IMG/VR virus record: IMGVR_UViG_3300037070_001149
Span: 1 to 21,946 of that record
Reading direction: 5' to 3' (one strand)
Length of the DNA: 21,946 nucleotides
From: a virus
The position numbers were made by a program, and so were the translations under genes. Of the stretch, positions 13,792 to 20,800 are shown piece by piece; within the stretch, counting starts at the first letter, position 1; every line of letters starts with the position of its first letter. The notes beneath the pieces are model-generated. The model did not search any database. It was given only the letters and a program-made list of their open reading frames with translations, and was not told where the DNA came from.

Positions 13792-16128
13792 ATGGCCGAC
13801 AAAGACGACCGCGACAAATCACTCAGCGGTGGCAGTAGTCACTCCTCTGAGCATGAGGTCGACAAGTCCGTCAGCAGTGGCGGCTCGTCCAGCAGTTCGT
13901 CTGGCAGTTCTGGTGGCTATCAGGGGGCGCGCAGCGACACGCCGTCCTCCGGGCGCAGCGGTGGTTTTGGTGGCGCGACGGGCGGCGGTACATCTTCCAG
14001 TGGCTCTTCCCCCGGAGGCACATCCTCTCACGGCTCGGAGCGTGGCAGGGATACCTCGCTCGGCGGTCGCAGCGGCTACGGCTGGGGTGGTGGTGCCAAT
14101 GCGGGGCGCACCGTCAGTGCAGCCCGCTCAGATACGCCAAGCTATGGCCGCAGCACCGGCAGCAATCTTCCCGGCAACGTGACGCAGAGCGGCTCCACCC
14201 CAACGATATCCCCGAACATCAACACCGACCGTTTCGGCAAAGTCACCTCGCGGGTGACCAACGATCTGCCGACCGGCTTCGACCCGAACCGGATTGGCGA
14301 CACCATCCGCTCGACTCTCAACAGCCCGATTTCCTACGATCCCGTCACCGGGATGGTTGGCGCTGCGGTGCAGCCGGGGAAGATCAACCCGAACATCAAC
14401 ACCAACCGCTTTGGCGCTACCACAACGGCGACCGGCATTGATCCCAACATCGATCCTGCCCGCTTTGCCGATCCGCGCGCTGGCACGGCGGTGGCCAACA
14501 CCGGCCTGCCGACCGGCTTCGATGCAGCACGGTTAGGCGGCACGGTCGATCCCACGGCTGGCGTGAACGTTGGTCGCTTTGGCTACGACACCGGGGCGGT
14601 GGCCGGGACTGCCGCGCCAACCACTGCCGCCACCGGCATTGATCCCAACATCGACCCGGCGCGGTTTGGCGCTGCCACAACCGCTGATATCAACCCGGCG
14701 CGGTTTGGCGACACGCTTACGCCAACCACCGCCCCGGCCACGGAACGGTTTGGTCCAACAACCGGATTTGCCTCTGCAATCGGCACGCCAGTGGGGCCGA
14801 CAGAAGCCATCCAGTCGGCCACAAATCCGACCGGCACCGTTGCCGCACCCGGCATCACCGACAGGCCGAACACCCGCGTTAGTCTGGCCGACGCAGCGAA
14901 GGCTGACTTCCTTTCCGCTCCGGGGTTCAGGGCACCAACGACCGACGTTATTGATCGCGTCCGCGCATCGTGGGCGGCTGAACTGGGCGCGGATAACGTC
15001 CGCATTACCGGCACGCCGCACGGTGGCCTGCGCACCTCGGCAAAGGGCGCTCGCTCCGGTCGTCATGGACCGGTGGAGGGTAGCGCGCTCGACTATACCG
15101 TCGAGGTCAAGGAAGACGGCAAGTGGCGCTCGCTCGACTTCGGCAAGCAGGACGACATCGAACTCGCTGACCGGGTCGCGATTGGCGGCATGCGCGATTT
15201 CGGCCTCAAGGGCTATGGCGTCGGCAACGGCTACATGGGCAACAAGGCCATCCACCACGACATCAAGGCCAACCCCAAGTCGGGTGGCTTCGAATGGACT
15301 GGTCCTAATGCTTCCTCGGCGGGCGTCTCGGCATCGCGGGCGCGCTCGTTTGCTGACGCACGCTCGGCCTATGCTTCCGCCAAGACGACAACACCTGCCT
15401 TTGAAACGCCGGTTGCTTCCTACACGGCGACCGCCTCGGACACGACGCCAGCGGTGGCGGCGCTCAATGCCTTTAGCGGGGCGGGTGGCAACAACACACT
15501 GACCGGCAATGGCACCACCACGGCAGACGCTGGCGTTGACCCGACCACCACCTCCTCGGCCACCCCGACAGGTGGTGGTACGGTGGACGCAGCCGGGAAA
15601 ACCGTTTCGACAGCCACGCCGGGAACCGACAACTATCCATCGCAGCCTACCCCGGCACCGGGCACCAGCGGCTTTGCGCCAACACCGAAAGGCCCATACG
15701 AGCAGACGTGGAAGGGCATGGCGGCGGCGCTGGGGATCGATGCTGCCGCAAGCATTCACCCTGCGGGCTGGGCGCTACAGGCTGGCGCGATGGTGCTGAC
15801 CGGAGGCGACTCGCTAGGCACCGCACTGACCGGCGCAGTCGGTGGCAAGTATGGCGACAACGCCTACAGGCCGGGGGCTGACGACCGCTATTCCGGCGAC
15901 CGGGCTGGCGGCGTTGGCAGCGGCAAGCAGAACACCACAGGCGTCAACAAACCGGAAACCATCGGCCAGACGCCAGCCGTCAAGCCGGGGTCCACCTCCG
16001 CCAAGACCACCGAAACCACCTCGACGGACACCCCGACCGTGGCGGCGGATTTCGTCAGCAAGTACATCGACCCGGTCAAGCGACCGACCCCATTCGAAAA
16101 ATGGGGCGCAGACTTTGGATGGAGTTAA
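13792..16128 (+). CDS. Ser/Gly-rich repeat virion protein with a probable zinc peptidase (M15/Hedgehog-type) domain (778 residues)
   Basis: Residues 1-135 are a Ser/Gly-rich low-complexity arm. Residues 142-321 hold nine R-(F/I/L)-(G/A) repeats. Residues ~365-510 form a compact domain with R-S-G-R-H425-G-P-V-E-G-S-A-L-D434, then GLKGYGVGNGYMGNKA and I-H488-H489-D490. This resembles the H...D...H zinc-ligand layout of M15/Hedgehog-type DD-peptidases and phage endolysins (S-x-H-x-x-G-x-A-x-D ... H-x-D), with two extra residues between the first His and Asp. A long Thr/Ser/Pro linker follows, then a hydrophobic Gly/Ala stretch (about 640-685) and a short end (SKYIDPVKRPTPFEKWGADF). The inferred role is local peptidoglycan digestion during DNA entry, by a protein carried in the particle. 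The peptidase call is by motif only. GAGG precedes the ATG by seven bases. Confidence 0.6.
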   Translation: MADKDDRDKSLSGGSSHSSEHEVDKSVSSGGSSSSSSGSSGGYQGARSDTPSSGRSGGFGGATGGGTSSSGSSPGGTSSHGSERGRDTSLGGRSGYGWGGGANAGRTVSAARSDTPSYGRSTGSNLPGNVTQSGSTPTISPNINTDRFGKVTSRVTNDLPTGFDPNRIGDTIRSTLNSPISYDPVTGMVGAAVQPGKINPNINTNRFGATTTATGIDPNIDPARFADPRAGTAVANTGLPTGFDAARLGGTVDPTAGVNVGRFGYDTGAVAGTAAPTTAATGIDPNIDPARFGAATTADINPARFGDTLTPTTAPATERFGPTTGFASAIGTPVGPTEAIQSATNPTGTVAAPGITDRPNTRVSLADAAKADFLSAPGFRAPTTDVIDRVRASWAAELGADNVRITGTPHGGLRTSAKGARSGRHGPVEGSALDYTVEVKEDGKWRSLDFGKQDDIELADRVAIGGMRDFGLKGYGVGNGYMGNKAIHHDIKANPKSGGFEWTGPNASSAGVSASRARSFADARSAYASAKTTTPAFETPVASYTATASDTTPAVAALNAFSGAGGNNTLTGNGTTTADAGVDPTTTSSATPTGGGTVDAAGKTVSTATPGTDNYPSQPTPAPGTSGFAPTPKGPYEQTWKGMAAALGIDAAASIHPAGWALQAGAMVLTGGDSLGTALTGAVGGKYGDNAYRPGADDRYSGDRAGGVGSGKQNTTGVNKPETIGQTPAVKPGSTSAKTTETTSTDTPTVAADFVSKYIDPVKRPTPFEKWGADFGWS
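14215..14754 (+). repeat. Nine degenerate R-(F/I/L)-(G/A) repeats
   Basis: Arginines of the motif fall at residues 147, 167, 206, 224, 247, 262, 291, 304 and 319 of the 13792-16128 protein. Most sit in N-I-(N/D)-(T/P)-x-R-F-G or G-F-D-x-x-R-(I/L)-G contexts. A 23-bp identical stretch at 14431-14453 and 14632-14654 shows recent duplication or exchange within the array. Confidence 0.75.
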
Positions 16129-16131
16129 GCC

Positions 16132-16830
16132 ATGCCACCTCTTGATCCGTCCCAGATACCGCCTGACGCCGTGCCACCCGAAGCCGTGCCACCTGAAGAG
16201 GGCGCGCTGCCACCGGAGCAGGCCAACCCGCTACAGGGCGGCATTCAGCAGGCTTCGCCGGAAGAGCAGGCGCAGGCCGACGAGTTCGTCCTCAAGGCGT
16301 GGCAGTTGATCTACGACGACAGGACATTTCCGCAGATCGTTGAGATGCTGAAGGGCGGTGGCGGCAATCCCGTGCAGGGACTGGCGATGGCCACCGACAT
16401 GGTGGTGTCACGGGTCGGGCAGGCGGCTGAGGATTCCGGCAAGGAACTCATGCCGGACGCGGTGATGTTTGCTTTCGGCGAAGTGCTTGAGGAACTGGCG
16501 GAGGTTTCGCGTCGTGCCAAGATCAAGGACTACGCCGAAGACAGGGACTCTCTGGAGGGGGCTTACTTTCAGGCCATCGATCTCTATCGCGACCGGCTGC
16601 AAAAGGCTGGCGTTCTCGATCAGGAGTCGCACAAGCAGGGTCTTGAGCAACTGATGCAGGCTGACAAGGACGGCACGCTGGAGCAGATCATGCGCCAGTT
16701 GGCGGAGGAGGACAGTTCCGGTCAGGCCGGTGGCGATGTTCCGCCGCCAGAGGCAGAGGCAAGGCCGAAGCGCAAGGGCATGGGGTCCGCGATGGGCAAG
16801 CCGCCCGCCAGTGAAATGATGGGGGTCTGA
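16132..16830 (+). CDS. Helical virion-module protein with Pro-rich N-terminus (232 residues)
   Basis: Residues 1-45 are Pro/Glu/Ala-rich and probably disordered. The core (about 48-190) is helical, with segments such as ADEFVLKAWQLIYDDRTFPQ, NPVQGLAMATDMVVSRVGQ and DAVMFAFGEVLEELAEVSRR. Proteins with this layout (disordered leader, then 'F-V-x-x-A-x-x-L-I-Y', then a helical pair ending 'E-E-L-A') are common and unnamed just ahead of large ejection proteins in podovirus-like genomes. The C-terminus is basic (PKRKGMGSAMGKPPA). GGAG is placed seven bases before the ATG. No enzyme motif is seen. A role as virion or internal-protein chaperone is inference from position. Confidence 0.65.
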   Translation: MPPLDPSQIPPDAVPPEAVPPEEGALPPEQANPLQGGIQQASPEEQAQADEFVLKAWQLIYDDRTFPQIVEMLKGGGGNPVQGLAMATDMVVSRVGQAAEDSGKELMPDAVMFAFGEVLEELAEVSRRAKIKDYAEDRDSLEGAYFQAIDLYRDRLQKAGVLDQESHKQGLEQLMQADKDGTLEQIMRQLAEEDSSGQAGGDVPPPEAEARPKRKGMGSAMGKPPASEMMGV

Positions 16831-16832
16831 CG

Positions 16833-17828
16833 ATGATCGGTCTTCTTGGAGCAATCGCTGGCGGCGCGATGAAGGGCTACGGCGCTGGCCAGATGGAAGA
16901 AATCAAGCAGCAGCGCGAGGCGAAGCTGAAGGAACTGGATCGCCAGTTCACCAAGGAAGAAAACGCCCTGAGCCGTGCCGTGCAGGAGAAGCAGATCGCG
17001 TCGAGCGAGCGGCAGTCCTCTGCCCAGCTTGCCGTTTCGGAGCGCATTGCCAACAACCAGCAGGCCACCAACAGGTATCTCGGCGAACTGAGCGAGCGTG
17101 GCGCAACCAACCGGACGGAACTTCAGGTCGGCAGCGCTGAGAAGATCGCGAGGGACCAGATCGCCGCCTCGAAAGACATTGAGGAGTTCAGGGCTGCATC
17201 CGACCAGTTGCTGAACACCAAGATGATCCCGGTCAGGGATGCGTCAGGCAAGGAAACCTACAAGGTGGTGACGCCGGACGGCCATGAGATTCCCAAGCTG
17301 AAGGGACCGGATGGCAAGGAACTCGACTGGGCTGGAGCAGACGCCGACACCGACGCAGCCAAGAACTACAAGTTCATGATTGCCAACGACTTCGATCCGG
17401 TGAAGGCGGGGCAACTAGCGTTTGGCGCGAAGGACAGCGACATCGATAGCATGACGGCTCAGTTCTACGATTCGTTCGTCAAGAGCAGTTTCACGACGCC
17501 CGACGAAACGAAATCGCAGCAGTTCCTGAAGATGGCCCGTGATGCGGCTGTCAGTATTGCCAACCGGGGAACAGCGACGGCAGCGCCTGCGACAGGAACA
17601 GACCCGGCAGCGGCAGCACCTGCGGCAGCAGGAACGCCAGCGGCTGCGTCCCCGGCAACAGAGCCGGACTATTCAGCGATCCCGCGCCCGACAGGAATGA
17701 GTGACGCGCAAATCATTGAGACGGTCAAGGCTGATCCGAAGCTGAGGACCAAGCCACCGGCAATGGTCAAGCGGCTGCTTCAGGCATGGGGTGTCAGTGA
17801 GGACGCTATCCGCAAAGGTGGCCTATGA
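16833..17828 (+). CDS. Internal virion-type protein: hydrophobic N-terminus plus coiled coil (331 residues)
   Basis: The first ~20 residues (MIGLLGAIAGGAMKGYGAGQ) are a short Gly/Ala hydrophobic segment. They run directly into a long charged helix (about 20-130: MEEIKQQREAKLKELDRQFT ... NRYLGELSERG). This combination is typical of podoviral ejection proteins that line up inside the head and enter the cell envelope. A small beta-like segment follows (ETYKVVTPDGHEIPKLKGPD), then helices, then an Ala/Pro/Thr-rich linker (about 245-285) and a compact end (MSDAQIIETVKADPKLR). The start lies two bases after the previous stop; the stop overlaps the start of the giant gene (ATGA at 17825-17828), so the two products are translated together and may act together. 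Confidence 0.65.
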   Translation: MIGLLGAIAGGAMKGYGAGQMEEIKQQREAKLKELDRQFTKEENALSRAVQEKQIASSERQSSAQLAVSERIANNQQATNRYLGELSERGATNRTELQVGSAEKIARDQIAASKDIEEFRAASDQLLNTKMIPVRDASGKETYKVVTPDGHEIPKLKGPDGKELDWAGADADTDAAKNYKFMIANDFDPVKAGQLAFGAKDSDIDSMTAQFYDSFVKSSFTTPDETKSQQFLKMARDAAVSIANRGTATAAPATGTDPAAAAPAAAGTPAAASPATEPDYSAIPRPTGMSDAQIIETVKADPKLRTKPPAMVKRLLQAWGVSEDAIRKGGL

Positions 17829-20800
17829 GCCTGCTTGACGCCCTGCCGGACATTGCGCCAGCCGGTGGTGGTACAGCGCCAAGCCTGCTCGACGTGCTGC
17901 CGGATATCCAGCAGGGTGGCAGCTTCGCCGACGCCGTCACCAGCGGGCAGGTTCCCGGCTTCTTCGACAGCCTGAATCCACCAGCCGCAGCGCCGGACGA
18001 TGTCGGCACTGGCTTCCAGCGGGGTGTCATCAATACAGCCAAGCGGGCTGAGGCGCGGCTGGGGCAGATGGGCACCCAGTTCATGATGGAGCAGACCGCC
18101 CAGCGTGCTGCTGACCGGCAGAAAAGTTTCGGCGAGATACTGGCGGAAACGCGGCAAGGCCTGACCGACATGCAGGGCAAGCCAATGCCGTCCTATGACG
18201 GCAGCGAGTTCATTCAGGCGTCAGCCCGCTGGATCGATGCAAAGTATGCCGACCTGATTGGCACTGACGATGAGGCTGCGGCGAACGACTATGCCGCGCG
18301 CATGCAGCAGAACATGGATGCCATCAAGAAAATCCCGAAGTCGGAGATCGCGCAGGACTTCGAAAAGAAGGCGATGGTCAAGGACGCCACGCTGGGCGAG
18401 ACGCTGGCCAACTTCGGCAAGGCGATCCTCCAGAACCCGGTTGGTGCCTTGTCGTGGTCGGCTGAGACGGCGGGTGAAAGCGCACCGCAGATGGGTGCCG
18501 CCATCGCTGGCGGCGTGCTGACCCGCAATCCGGCTATGGGCATCGGCCTGATGGGCGGCGGCAGCTATGCGACGGAACGCTACACCTCGCCCGGAGAGGT
18601 ATTTGAGGAGCACAAGCTGGACCTCAAGAAGCAGGAGGACCGGGATAAGCTGTTCAACGACCCCAAGATCATGCAGGAAGCGGCCAAGCGCGGCCAAGTC
18701 CGGGGTCTGGTCATTGGTGCTTTCGACATGCTGTCCGGTGGTCTGGCTGGCAAGACGCTGACCAAGAACCCGCTCGCCGAAGCGCTGTCACAGGTTCTGG
18801 TGCAGGGCATCATGGGATCGGCTGGCGAGGCTGGCGGTCGGGCATTGTCCGGGCAGAAAATCGACTGGAACGAGATTATCGCCGAAGGCATCAGCGAAGG
18901 CATGACCCTGCCGTTCGACATGGTTGCTGCCGGACGTGACATGATGACGGGAGCCGAAACCCCACCCGGCGAAGGCCAACGGCCATCCGGGGGTGGCGGC
19001 AGCACGCGCATCAACGCCACGCCGCTGACTGCCCCTGCCGGTGCGCTGCCAGCCGACGAGATCATTGGTGCTGAACCGGGTGCGCCGCCGTCCGGCCCAG
19101 AGGCTGCACTGGCTGAGGTGGAAGCCCTCGCATCGGGGATAACCCCAGCCGCCACCCCGGAAGCCACCGTTGCAGCCGCACCGCAGCGGATGCGGATCAA
19201 CGACCCGGCCTTCGAAACCGTGGACGGCCAGCAGTACCCGGACGGCGAAATGCACGGCGAGATCGTCACGCTGGAGAAGCGCGGCGACGACATGAGTTTC
19301 GTCCGCACAGAAGACGGGCGCATTCGCAAGATCGGCAACGACCTGCTGGAGCCGCTTGAACCGAAGCAAGCCGCCATTGCTGGCGCTGCACCGACGCAGG
19401 CGGCTGAGGCTCTCGCTGTCCCCGACAGTCCACGCCTGACCGAACAGGACCGCAAGTCGCCGATCCCCAATGAGGTGATCGATGCAGGCAAGGCGGCGGT
19501 CGAGGACGCCACCGGCAAGCCATCGACCTTCACCACCACGACCACGATCAACGGCAAGCGGGAAGTCGTTACCGGTAACGTCTCCGATCTGGTGGCTGGC
19601 AACCGGGCGGAATCGTCGGCGCTGATCGAACGGATCACGGCGGGGGTTTCCACCCCGGAAATCTTGGCGTCAGCGCCTGCCGCAGCCGCGCCAGCAGCGA
19701 CGGGCGAGGTGCCCGCTACCCTTGGACCTAGCACTGCTGCTGCCCCTGTAGCGCCTTCTACAGGGCAGCATTCGAGGGCCGACTACAGGAATGTCCGTGG
19801 CGCGGTCTATCATCTGTCGGACGCAGACCAGCAGGCGCTTGCCAGTGCCGTCGAGACTGCCGTCGATCAGAAGGGTGAAGTTACCTTTGACGACCTGCCC
19901 AGAGCCATCACCGACCGGATCGGCCACGCTGAACTGACGGCGATCAAGAGCAATCTCGGCAATCCATCCCTGCTCACGGATGCCTTCAGAGCGGACTGGT
20001 CGCGCGTTACGAAAGGCCCGACAGCCACACCCGACCTGACGCCTGCACCCATCGAAGATGTCAGCGACGATGCGCAGGTACGCACCAGAGACACAGCATC
20101 GTTCGAGGAGTGGAAGGCCAAGACGCAAGCCCATTGGGATGCGCGAAAGGCAAAGGCGGCGGAGATCGCGGCCAAGGGTGGCTCGACCCGCATGGAGCAC
20201 CGGACGCGGGAAGGCCAGAAGGCGCTGATCGGTCCCGACACGGCGGAACCCGGCAAGTTTCGCATCACCCGTTTCGACAAGGACGGACCTTTCGGCCACA
20301 CCACCTTCAACACGCTGGAGGAGGCGGCGAACGAGGCGCTGCGCGACGGCTACGTTCCGACTGCTACGCCGACCGTACTCTCCGAACCGGCCAAGCAGAC
20401 GGCGCTGAAGGACAAGATCGAAGCCAACCGGGGTGCTGCCGCGCCAGCCCAGCGGCCAAAGGTCGAGACTCGTCCGATCAAGGACGACGTTGCCATCACC
20501 GCGACCGGGCGCGACGTGCCGGTCACCTACGCGGTGGTCGAGGCCGACAGCCTGATTGCCTCGCAGCGCGACGAGGGCGGGGCCAACCCGGACTACCCGG
20601 CTGAACTCCAGCCGCGCGACCGCAGCCGGGGCACCAGCGATGCCCAGATCAGCACCATTGCCAACAAGCTGGACCCACGCCTGCTCGACCAGAACCCGAA
20701 CGCCAGCGACGGCGCACCGATCATCTCGGAGGACGGCGTGGTCGAGAGTGGCAACGGTCGCGTGCTGGGTGTCCGCAAGGCCTACAACGAAGGCCTGCCC

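Noticed and set aside
6723-16128. Tape measure protein and tail-assembly frameshift pair (long-tailed phage)
   Set aside because: No long hydrophobic tape-measure-like gene, tail tube or sheath protein was found. The adaptor, nozzle-like and internal proteins fit a short-tailed particle.
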